Positions 9,725 through 17,875 of a stretch of 64,000 bases of DNA are shown here, piece after piece. Each line of letters opens with the position of its first letter. Position 1 is the first letter of the stretch. The stretch covers positions 4,714,501 to 4,778,500 of the forward strand of contig NZ_CP112998.1 in NCBI RefSeq assembly GCF_026625565.1, read 5' to 3'. Under the pieces are notes generated by a model, which made no database searches, was not told where the DNA came from, and was given only the letters and a program-made list of their open reading frames with translations. The position numbers and the translations under genes are program-made. The stretch is from Dyadobacter pollutisoli. GTDB taxonomy: Bacteria > Bacteroidota > Bacteroidia > Cytophagales > Spirosomataceae.

Positions 9725-12142
9725 TCACTCACTCTTCAAACTTTTCACCGGATTGACCAATGCTGCTTTCACACTTTGGAAACTGACTGTCAGCAAGGCA
9801 ATAGCAACCGCCAACACGCCAGCGAGCACGAAAACCCACCATTGAATGTCAATCTTATAGGCAAAATCCGCCAGCCACTGGTTCATACCATACCATGCAA
9901 CTGGCGTGGCGATCACTATGGCGACGACTACGATACGCAAAAAATCGCCTGATAAGAGAGCGACAATGCTCATTACCGACGCTCCAAGTACTTTCCGCAC
10001 ACCAATTTCCTTAGTGCGCTGGATGGTAGTAAATGCCGCCAGGCCAAACAACCCGAGGCAGGCGATCACAACCGCCAGGCTCGCGAAAATGCCAAACAGC
10101 TTTCCAACCCGCTGCTCGGACTGGTACATTTTATCAAACCGTTCGTTCAAAAATGAATACGAGAATGGACTGTCCGTTTCTAATTTCCAGGTTTTTTCAA
10201 TGGTTTTGATCAGAGCGGGGAAATCATTGGTACGAATTCTCAGCGCCATTTGATAATGGTCGCCACCGTACATCATCACCAGCGGGGCGATCTGTTCGTG
10301 CAGCGATCTGAAATGAAAATTCCGCGTCACGCCCACCACTGTATACGTGCGCTTACTATCCGGGCTCCCGTTACCCACCGTGCGTATGCGCTGACCGATC
10401 GCATTTTTCCAGCCAAACTTTTTAACCGCAGCTTCATTGACCAGCACCGCCGCGCTGTCGGAGCCGAACGATCGGGAGAAATTACGCCCGGCTGCAATTT
10501 TGATTCCCAATGTTGCCAGATAGTCATCGTCAATATAATAGGTACCAAACCGGTAAGGAGAAACCGTGTTGTCGGCACTCTCCGGCAAGAAACCGTCCGT
10601 ACCATTGTTGGAGTTTCCGGCTGGCAGATAGCCCGCTAATGTTACATTGACAACCTGTGACAGCTTGCCCAGTTGCTCCTTGAATGTCTTTGATTTATCT
10701 CCCAAAAGGTGGGTGTCTTGCAGGATTAGCACCTGTTCCTTATCAAAACCCAGTTTTTTATTCTGAATAAAACGCAGCTGCTGGAATACCACAATGGTAC
10801 CAATGATCATTCCAATGGAGACTACAAACTGAATGGTTACCAGCGAATTACGCAACCACCCACTGCGCATGCCGGATTGTATTCTTCCTTTTAAAACCAC
10901 TATCGGTTTAAATGACGACAGGAAAAAAGCGGGGTAACTGCCTGTTAATAACCCGACGAAAAGGCAGCCGGCCAAAGCGAGCGAGATCATTTTTATATTC
11001 AGAATGGAATGCAGATCAAACTGCTTTCCGGCCAGTTCATTAAAGCTGGGCAGTACCAATATTACCAGCGCAAATGCTGCCAAAAGAGCTAGTAGCGTGA
11101 GCAGTATGGATTCTGTTAGAAACTGACGGATAAGCTGTTGCTGAACCGAGCCCAACACTTTGCGGATACCCACTTCCTTAGCACGACTGGCCGAGCCCGC
11201 CGTGGAGAGGTTCATAAAATTGATACAGGCAATGAGCAGAATGAATGCAGCAATGGCCGAAAATATATACACATATTTGACCGAGCCATTCGGTTCGAGC
11301 TCTCCTTCCAGATTGGATTTGAGGTGAATGTCGGTAATGGGTTGAAATTGAAAACCAAAGCGGTCACCTTTTTTCAAATATTCCTCATAGGTCATCCCGA
11401 GAAACTCCTTTATTTCCGGCCCAATGTATTTCTTCGTGATGGTCGAACTCTGAGCTGCGAGCTGTTCAACGGGATAGCCTTTTTTGAGCAGCAGGTAAGT
11501 GTGCGCGCCGCTAGAAAGCCACTTTTCACCAAGCTTGACAGAACTCATTGAACCGAAAATATCGAAATGAAAATGAGAGCTGGAAGGTACGTTCTGACAA
11601 ACTCCTGTAATGCGGAACAGTCCCCGGTTGCCCAGCGTCAGGCTTTTGCCAATCGGGTCTGCATTTCCAAAATACTTTTGCGCAATTGCTTCGGTAATGA
11701 CCAAAGTGTTAGGCTCTTTCAGCATCGTGGCCGGGTTTCCTTTTACAACAGGAATAGAAAAAACCTGAAAGAAATTAGAGTCCGCAAATGCTACATGCTC
11801 CTCTTTAAACCGCTCCTGATCATTTTTTACCAGGAACGTGCCCTCGGTAGTGACACGTGTAAATGCTTCAACACCAGGGTAATCTCTGGCAACAGATGGG
11901 CCTGCCGGAGCCGGGGCTACTGCAATGTTGATTTCAGTGCCACCGATCTTCCCGTGCATGGTGATGCGGAAAATACGGTCAGCACGCTCATTATATCGGT
12001 CGTAATTGAGCTCGTGCTGGACGTACAGGAGAATGAGCATACACGTGGCCAGGCCAATAGCAAGGCCAAAAATATTGATAGCCGCAAACGCCTTCTTATT
12101 CCAAAGGGTGCGCCAGGCGATTTTAAAGTAGTTTCTTAGCAT
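9725..12142 (-). CDS. Permease P5: fused MacB/FtsX-type ABC transporter permease (type III), first gene of unit E
   Basis: 805 residues, starting MLRNYFKIAWRTLWNKK. Cytoplasmic motifs KEVGIRKVLGS near residue 324 and KEIGVRKVLGA near 712. The first periplasmic domain carries an AVAPAPAGPSVARDYP segment similar to P20 (AVAPDPLAFTLKKDYP) and P9 (VTPTAVAPAFAREF), and TDIHLKSN before TM2. It heads a five-permease unit: upstream lies a promoter region with a TGTCCG palindrome and a -24-like box, and the nearest upstream gene is a small lipoprotein ending 167 bp away. The predicted leader between transcription start and ATG is about 26 nt (inference). Confidence 0.96.
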   Translation of the reverse strand: MLRNYFKIAWRTLWNKKAFAAINIFGLAIGLATCMLILLYVQHELNYDRYNERADRIFRITMHGKIGGTEINIAVAPAPAGPSVARDYPGVEAFTRVTTEGTFLVKNDQERFKEEHVAFADSNFFQVFSIPVVKGNPATMLKEPNTLVITEAIAQKYFGNADPIGKSLTLGNRGLFRITGVCQNVPSSSHFHFDIFGSMSSVKLGEKWLSSGAHTYLLLKKGYPVEQLAAQSSTITKKYIGPEIKEFLGMTYEEYLKKGDRFGFQFQPITDIHLKSNLEGELEPNGSVKYVYIFSAIAAFILLIACINFMNLSTAGSASRAKEVGIRKVLGSVQQQLIRQFLTESILLTLLALLAAFALVILVLPSFNELAGKQFDLHSILNIKMISLALAGCLFVGLLTGSYPAFFLSSFKPIVVLKGRIQSGMRSGWLRNSLVTIQFVVSIGMIIGTIVVFQQLRFIQNKKLGFDKEQVLILQDTHLLGDKSKTFKEQLGKLSQVVNVTLAGYLPAGNSNNGTDGFLPESADNTVSPYRFGTYYIDDDYLATLGIKIAAGRNFSRSFGSDSAAVLVNEAAVKKFGWKNAIGQRIRTVGNGSPDSKRTYTVVGVTRNFHFRSLHEQIAPLVMMYGGDHYQMALRIRTNDFPALIKTIEKTWKLETDSPFSYSFLNERFDKMYQSEQRVGKLFGIFASLAVVIACLGLFGLAAFTTIQRTKEIGVRKVLGASVMSIVALLSGDFLRIVVVAIVIATPVAWYGMNQWLADFAYKIDIQWWVFVLAGVLAVAIALLTVSFQSVKAALVNPVKSLKSE

Positions 12143-12179
12143 GATCTTAGGGAACTGTCAGCTTTATCGAATTGACAGT

Positions 12180-12262
12180 ATTAAATGCATACCAGAAATT
12201 TATATCATTGATTTTAAGTAAGTTACAATAAACAAAAAAAATTAGCTGTCCGAAATCGAACA
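12180..12262 (-). promoter_or_regulatory. Unit E promoter: enhancer palindrome plus sigma-54-like -24/-12
   Basis: Palindrome TGTCCGAAATCGAACA at 12247-12262. The -24-like box TGGTATGCATTTAAT is at 12180-12194 on the minus strand, 52 bp from the palindrome. A second palindrome is not recognisable here. The palindrome is extended by TTAGC/GCTAA and followed on the minus strand by a T-run, so it could also act as a terminator for the lipoprotein gene. The -12 GC is not conserved. Confidence 0.6.
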
Positions 12263-12309
12263 GCTAACGTAATGATTTGCAGGAAAACTTGGAAGTGATA
12301 AACCTTTGA

Positions 12310-12726
12310 CTAATTGTCGTTATAATTAAGCGTATTACCATATACTACACTGTCGTCTTGCAAAATGGCGTATGCGCGGTAATTAATTCGATTCGTGCAT
12401 ATCTGCGGACCTGCATTGCTCTTTGGTCCGGCCACAAATGGCAGGGCAACGATTACTCTGATATTGTCGGCCACAGTCGGATTAACGACGAAAGTTCTGC
12501 CATCGTTAACCGCGCTGAATACCACACCGTATTCTTTCACAGGGATGGTGCCCACATCAGTAACTTCCACCGTGTAGGTCAAGCTACATTTTGCATTTTG
12601 ACCGCCACTAAACGGCAGGGTTTTCAACTGCGGAGGAACGCCCGGAACTACGTGATCCTGACAGGAATAGCTAAAAAGGAACAGGGACAGCACAACGAGT
12701 GCGAGAATAGAAAAACGTTTTTGCAT
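12310..12726 (-). CDS. Small putative lipoprotein, function unknown
   Basis: 138 residues from the ATG at 12726. An upstream in-frame ATG at 12789 would bury the signal peptide behind 21 extra residues, so I prefer the shorter start. The N-terminus has a short basic end (MQKR), a hydrophobic run and FSYSC, a relaxed lipobox with Cys near residue 22; relaxed boxes are usual in Bacteroidota. The mature part has no motif I recognise: it looks like a small beta-rich domain (CSLTYTVEVTDVG, a Val-rich core) with two further cysteines. It lies between unit D (113 bp after the P6 stop) and the unit E promoter, without a heptamer repeat. It may be the last gene of unit D or independent. Confidence 0.75.
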   Translation of the reverse strand: MQKRFSILALVVLSLFLFSYSCQDHVVPGVPPQLKTLPFSGGQNAKCSLTYTVEVTDVGTIPVKEYGVVFSAVNDGRTFVVNPTVADNIRVIVALPFVAGPKSNAGPQICTNRINYRAYAILQDDSVVYGNTLNYNDN

Positions 12727-12839
12727 GAGTATAGATTTTAGTTTCGGCGGCAACAGATTATCTACAAATTTTACAAAGAAATCTACCAAAAATCAAATAT
12801 TATTTTCAGTAATCTATTAAGCGGCCAGAAACGCTTCCG

Positions 12840-15215
12840 TTACTCGTTTTTCAAAGATTTCACAGGGTTCATTAAGGCAGCCTTGATACTCTGAAAACTG
12901 ATGGTCACCACTGCAATAACGATAGCCAATAAACTCGCATACAAATAGATAGTAATCGGAATTTGAATGCGATATGGAAAATCCTGCAACCATTTATCCA
13001 TCAGAAAATAGGCCGCCGGAATAGCCAGCACAATGGCGATGAGAACCAGTTTGATGAAGTCCCCGGACAGCAATGCAACGATCCCGGCGACAGACGAACC
13101 CAGCACTTTACGTATCCCTATTTCCTTCGTACGGGTTTCGGCGGTGAAGGTTACCAGCCCAAAAAGTCCCATACAGGCGATGAAAATTGCAAGCCCGGTA
13201 AATACAGAGAACATTTTCGACATTCGGATCTCTGTTTTGAATGTGGCATTAAAGGCGTCGTCAAGGAAATAATATTCGAATGGTTTTTCCTTGTCATACT
13301 TTTTGAAGATCGTCTCAATGGTCGCCACTTTGTCTTTGATATCGGCCTTTGGGTCCAGCCTGACGTACATAACTGCTTTGGACCCGCCGGGGCGCTTCAA
13401 AATATTGGTCGTGTCGTTGACCACCTGGACGCCCATTGCTTTCATCCCGCTCTGCACGGAAGTGAAGTGAAAATCTTTCAGAACGCCGCCAATTTTTCCC
13501 GCGATCTGCATGTCCTGGCCCACGGGATCACCTTTAATTCCCAGCTCCTTTACGGCAGTTTCATTCAGCAGCCAGTAATTCGTGCTTTTAAATGACGCCG
13601 GTACCGGCATCGATTTCCATTTAAGACCGAGGGTTTCTACGAAGCGGCCGTCGACCAGCATACTGACGATACCGACATCTTTTTTATTAGTTTCATTTTT
13701 CAAAAAGAACATGTTATAGCCCTTGAAAAGCCCCACATCACAAAAAGTATAGTTTTGGATTCCGGCTTGCTGGCTGATTTCTTCCCGCAAAGGGAAATAG
13801 TTACCAGCGATCGATTGCGTCAATGGCACGGCCAGTACCTGGTCTTTATGTAGGCCCAGCTTTTTGTTCTGCATAAATGTCAGCTGGTCTTTCACGACAA
13901 GACTACTGATGATCAATGCGATGGAAACGGTGAATTGGAATACCATAAAAAATCTCCTTACACCGGCACCACTTCTCTTGCCGCCCAGCCGCCCTTTCAA
14001 TACTTCCAATGGAGCAAATCCCGACAACACCAGCGCAGGATAACTCCCGGCGACGAGTACGGTCAACACCAGCAAAGCGATCAGGAATGCAAGGAAATTA
14101 GGTGATACCAGAAACGAAGCGTCAATATGAAGATCCAGCAGATCATAAAACGGCTGATGCAGAAATCGCACCAGAACAAATGCCAGTGCAAACGCCAGCG
14201 TACAAAGCAACACAGACTCTGCGTAAAACTGCCTCACAAGCCCGCTACGTCCGGCACCAATGACCTTGCGTACGCCTACTTCCTTCGCACGCAGGGTAGA
14301 GCGAGCGGTAGTAAGGCTCATGTAATTGAACAATGCGAGGAACAGGATCAATGCTGCGACGCCTGTAAACACAGTAATGAGCTTATTGTTTCCTCCGTCA
14401 ACCGAATTGTTACCCAAATGAATGCTGCTCAGCCCTTCCAGGATGTACCTGGACTTGCTTCCAAATGCATCCAGCTTTCCTCCCTCTTTTTTGTTAAGGT
14501 TACGTTCAGCAATACTGGCAGATTTTTCCGAATCGAGCAGCAGATAAATGTTGAATATGCCGCCCGAGATCCAGTTGTTCTTTTCCTGTTGTCCTAGTTG
14601 TGGATAAGTTGACAAGGAGGCAAGGAAATCGGGATTGAATGTGGAGTTCGAAGGCGCATTTTTCATAACGCCTGTAATCTGTAAAGGATGCTTACCCTGG
14701 TAGGACAAAATTTTGCCGATGGGATCAATATTACCGAAATACTTGCTGGCTGCGCGCTCTGAAATGACCATAGTAAAAGGCTTGTCCAGCGCCTGCGCTG
14801 GATTTCCTTCTTTTAATGTAAAGGAAAAGATCTTTAAAAAGGATGGATCAGCGAACATAAAATTCTCCTCGAAAAACAGCCCTTTTTCAGGACTTTTCAT
14901 CACAATCTTGTCGTAGGTTGGCAGTATCCTCACAAAATCCTTGATCCGGGCATCGGAATTTTTGAAGACAAGCGCTTTGTCAGAGGAAAACGATGGCATC
15001 TGCAACTCATTATCGCCCATTTTCACTTTGCCCAGCACCCTATAAATCCGCTGATGATTTGCATGGAACTTGTCATAGCTGTATTCGTGCATCACGAACA
15101 TCAGGATCAGGACTGAAACAGCCATTCCCAGCCCCAGGCCGAAAATGTTGATCACGGAATAGGTCTTGCTCTTTGCAAGATTCCGAATGGCGACTTTGAG
15201 ATAGTTTGTTATCAT
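12840..15215 (-). CDS. Permease P6: fused MacB/FtsX-type ABC transporter permease
   Basis: 791 residues, last permease of unit D. Motifs KEVGVRKVIGA near residue 313 and KEIGIRKVLGS near 700; the second is followed by SVAGIVALLSGDF. TM2 departs from the usual IACINFMNL pattern and reads FLALFNYMSL. I could not assign it to any of the four sequence types seen elsewhere in the array. Tail NPVKSLKNE. The last loop before TM8 is PYRIQIPITIYLY instead of the common ISWWxF. Repeat R4 separates it from P7; no repeat lies on its downstream side. Confidence 0.96.
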   Translation of the reverse strand: MITNYLKVAIRNLAKSKTYSVINIFGLGLGMAVSVLILMFVMHEYSYDKFHANHQRIYRVLGKVKMGDNELQMPSFSSDKALVFKNSDARIKDFVRILPTYDKIVMKSPEKGLFFEENFMFADPSFLKIFSFTLKEGNPAQALDKPFTMVISERAASKYFGNIDPIGKILSYQGKHPLQITGVMKNAPSNSTFNPDFLASLSTYPQLGQQEKNNWISGGIFNIYLLLDSEKSASIAERNLNKKEGGKLDAFGSKSRYILEGLSSIHLGNNSVDGGNNKLITVFTGVAALILFLALFNYMSLTTARSTLRAKEVGVRKVIGAGRSGLVRQFYAESVLLCTLAFALAFVLVRFLHQPFYDLLDLHIDASFLVSPNFLAFLIALLVLTVLVAGSYPALVLSGFAPLEVLKGRLGGKRSGAGVRRFFMVFQFTVSIALIISSLVVKDQLTFMQNKKLGLHKDQVLAVPLTQSIAGNYFPLREEISQQAGIQNYTFCDVGLFKGYNMFFLKNETNKKDVGIVSMLVDGRFVETLGLKWKSMPVPASFKSTNYWLLNETAVKELGIKGDPVGQDMQIAGKIGGVLKDFHFTSVQSGMKAMGVQVVNDTTNILKRPGGSKAVMYVRLDPKADIKDKVATIETIFKKYDKEKPFEYYFLDDAFNATFKTEIRMSKMFSVFTGLAIFIACMGLFGLVTFTAETRTKEIGIRKVLGSSVAGIVALLSGDFIKLVLIAIVLAIPAAYFLMDKWLQDFPYRIQIPITIYLYASLLAIVIAVVTISFQSIKAALMNPVKSLKNE

Positions 15216-15216
15216 T

Positions 15217-15320
15217 GGCTATCGGCCTTCGGCGGTCAGCTGTCGGCGTTTTAATAATTTAAAACTCAATTCAAAGAAAAAACAAAAGCCGACGGCCGAA
15301 TACCGACAACCGATCGCCGT
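15217..15320. repeat. Heptamer inverted-repeat element R4 (P7/P6 junction)
   Basis: Left arm GGCTATCGGCCTTCGGCGG...CTGTCGGCG; right arm AAAGCCGACGGCCGAATACC then GACAACCGATCGCCG. The loop is AT-rich. Confidence 0.8.
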
Positions 15321-15322
15321 CC

Positions 15323-17755
15323 CTACTCACTTCTCAACGACTTCACAGGATTCATCAATGCGGCTTTGATACTTTGGAAACTTACGGTGGCAAATGCAAT
15401 GATAACGGCCATACCAGCGCCAGCGGCAAACATCCACCAACTGATCGCGACTTTATATTCGAATTCCTGCAACCATTGGTCCATCACATACCAGGCGACG
15501 GGCGAAGCCAGTACAATGGCCACAAGTACCAGTACCAGAAAATCTTTGGACAGCAACCCCACGATATCCGCCACCGAAGCACCAAGTACTTTCCTCACTC
15601 CTATTTCCTTCATACGCTGCTGGGCCATAAATGTGGCAAGGCCGAAAAGTCCAAGACATGCGATGAAGATGGAAAGACCTGCGAAAATCTGGTACAACAA
15701 TGTAATCTGCTTTTCTTGTTTATAAAACTCTTCAATGCTTTCATCGAAAAATTTACCCTGGATCGCTACTTCGGGAAACACATTTGCATAAGCTTTTTCA
15801 ATGCTTTCTACGGCTCTGGAAATGTTAGCGGTGCGTATTTTGATACCTCCTAGCCAGTAATATTGCGCCAACGGAGAAATCATGATCGGCTTGCTGGCCT
15901 CACGGGCAGAGTTGGCTTTAAAATCCTTTACAACGCCCACAATGGGTTGCCATTTGCCGCCTCCAAGCCTGATGTTCATCCCAACGGCCTGCTGCGGATC
16001 CTTGATACCCACTTTGGCCAGAAGTGTTTCATTCACTACGCAAGCACCGGTTGAATCACCTCTTTCGTAAGCTTTACCCGCTATGAACTGCAAGCCAAAA
16101 GTTTTGAAATAATCCTCGTCAGCAAATTTGTTGAAAACCTGAAAATCCTCATCTTTCCCCCGGTTGCCAAAAGCGAAGTTACCCGACCAGTTATTATCCG
16201 AAGACGGCACATCCGAGGAGAAACTAACAGACTGAATGTCCGGGTTTTGCAGCAGTTCATTTTTGAATGACTCGAACCTGCTGGTATAAGCATCATCGAG
16301 ATTGACCGAATAAACGCCTTCTTTTGTAAAGCCCAGATCGAGCTTGCTTACAAAATTCATTTGCGTAATAGTAACAATGGTTCCGACAACCAATATTTGC
16401 GAAACACCGAACTGTATGACAATCAGCAACTTTTGCAGCGAAACTCCTCCAAATGACCGGTTGGCCACTTTGCTCTTAATAGCTTCGATAGGCTGGAAAC
16501 CCGACATGACAATGGCCGGATAGAAGCCTGCAATAAAGCTGACCAAAAGCGATAATGCCAGGACAAACAGCCACAACCCCGGATTGTTTATGACCGGCAG
16601 TTCAGGCGGGACATGTGAGATCAGGCCGAGTAAAGGCATACTTAACACCGCAAGTACCACGCCAATGGAGACAGAACCAATCACGATCAGGAATGTTTCG
16701 CTCAGAAACTGGCTGATGAGTTCAGGACGACCGCTGCCCAAAACCTTCCTGACACCAACTTCCCGGGAGCGACGGGCCGACTGTACTGTTGCGAGGTTGA
16801 TAAAATTGATACACGCCATCGAAATGATCAGAACGCCGATCACCACCAGCGTCCAAAGCACACTTCTGCTGATACTATGCCCGGTGAAATTGTTAAGCCT
16901 TGCGTCGTAATGTTGTTCTGATAAAGGAGTCAGGAAATGCGAAACTTTGGAATTGCTTCTTTCATCCTTATAATGTTTTTTAAGGAAACCCGGAAACTGA
17001 TTTTCAATGGTTTTTACAGAGACATTCTTCGGTAAAAGAACAAAAAGCTGATCATTGCTGCTGGTACTGCCCCAGTTATCAAAACCGCCCCAGCCGAACG
17101 ATAAAGGTTGTTTTCGCTTGCTTTCGTAGGAAACCACTATATCAACTGGGAAATCTGTGTTCAGCGGCGGGTTTTCGAGGATGCCACCTACTTTCATGAC
17201 CGTTTTGTTATTGATTTTCAGATACTGGCCCACCGCATCCTGCCATTTACCAAAGTATTTTTCGGCTTTTCTTTGGGACAGCACAACTACATTCGGCTCT
17301 TTCAAAACTGATTTTGAACCGGTTAACCACGCATAGTCGAACAGATCGAAAAACTCCGGAACCGTAGCTATTCCTTCATCTTCCTCCTTAAATTTTTTAT
17401 CAGTTGCCTGACTATCCGCGTTTTTTCCCAGTACCGTCACCTGCGGATCAATGGTACCGTAAACTGGTACAATGGTACCAAGCTGCGGGATATCCACTTT
17501 CAGGGCAGCCTCGTAAGGCAGCGGGCTGCCTGGTGTGTAATCTATCTGTCCGTTTGGATATTCCGTCTTTTTGGCGATCCGGTATATCTGGTCGTAGTTT
17601 TTGTGAAATTTATCAAACCCCGATTCATACGTATAAACAACATACAAAAGCAAACACGCGGCCACGCTCACGGAAAGACCCAGAACATTGAGAATGGTGT
17701 AGTTGCGATAACGGAGCAAAGTCCGGGAAGCGATTTTGAGATGGTTTTTAAACAT
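15323..17755 (-). CDS. Permease P7: fused MacB/FtsX-type ABC transporter permease (type IV)
   Basis: 810 residues, starting MFKNHLKIASRTLLRYRNY. First motif REVGVRKVLGS near residue 333, second KEIGVRKVLGA near 718, preceded by AQQRM where most paralogs have EQRT. The first periplasmic domain contains FDYAWLTGS and ISRSVLW, resembling P12 (FTYTWLKGS, ISKGMIW) and P1 (FDYQWLSGN). Fourth gene of unit D, with heptamer repeats on both sides (R5 upstream, R4 downstream). Confidence 0.96.
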   Translation of the reverse strand: MFKNHLKIASRTLLRYRNYTILNVLGLSVSVAACLLLYVVYTYESGFDKFHKNYDQIYRIAKKTEYPNGQIDYTPGSPLPYEAALKVDIPQLGTIVPVYGTIDPQVTVLGKNADSQATDKKFKEEDEGIATVPEFFDLFDYAWLTGSKSVLKEPNVVVLSQRKAEKYFGKWQDAVGQYLKINNKTVMKVGGILENPPLNTDFPVDIVVSYESKRKQPLSFGWGGFDNWGSTSSNDQLFVLLPKNVSVKTIENQFPGFLKKHYKDERSNSKVSHFLTPLSEQHYDARLNNFTGHSISRSVLWTLVVIGVLIISMACINFINLATVQSARRSREVGVRKVLGSGRPELISQFLSETFLIVIGSVSIGVVLAVLSMPLLGLISHVPPELPVINNPGLWLFVLALSLLVSFIAGFYPAIVMSGFQPIEAIKSKVANRSFGGVSLQKLLIVIQFGVSQILVVGTIVTITQMNFVSKLDLGFTKEGVYSVNLDDAYTSRFESFKNELLQNPDIQSVSFSSDVPSSDNNWSGNFAFGNRGKDEDFQVFNKFADEDYFKTFGLQFIAGKAYERGDSTGACVVNETLLAKVGIKDPQQAVGMNIRLGGGKWQPIVGVVKDFKANSAREASKPIMISPLAQYYWLGGIKIRTANISRAVESIEKAYANVFPEVAIQGKFFDESIEEFYKQEKQITLLYQIFAGLSIFIACLGLFGLATFMAQQRMKEIGVRKVLGASVADIVGLLSKDFLVLVLVAIVLASPVAWYVMDQWLQEFEYKVAISWWMFAAGAGMAVIIAFATVSFQSIKAALMNPVKSLRSE

Positions 17756-17763
17756 AATAATTT

Positions 17764-17873
17764 AGCTTTCGGCTTCCGGCAGTCAGCCGTCAGCCTTTTT
17801 TATCGATTTACCAAAAAACACTTTCTAAATAAATGCCGATGTTCGACGGCCGAAAGCCGACGTTTGACAGCCA
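17764..17873. repeat. Heptamer inverted-repeat element R5 (P8/P7 junction)
   Basis: Left arm AGCTTTCGGCTTCCGGCAG...CCGTCAGCC plus T-run; right arm GCCGATGTTCGACGGCCG then AAAGCCGACGTTTGACAGCC. Confidence 0.8.
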
Positions 17874-17875
17874 TC

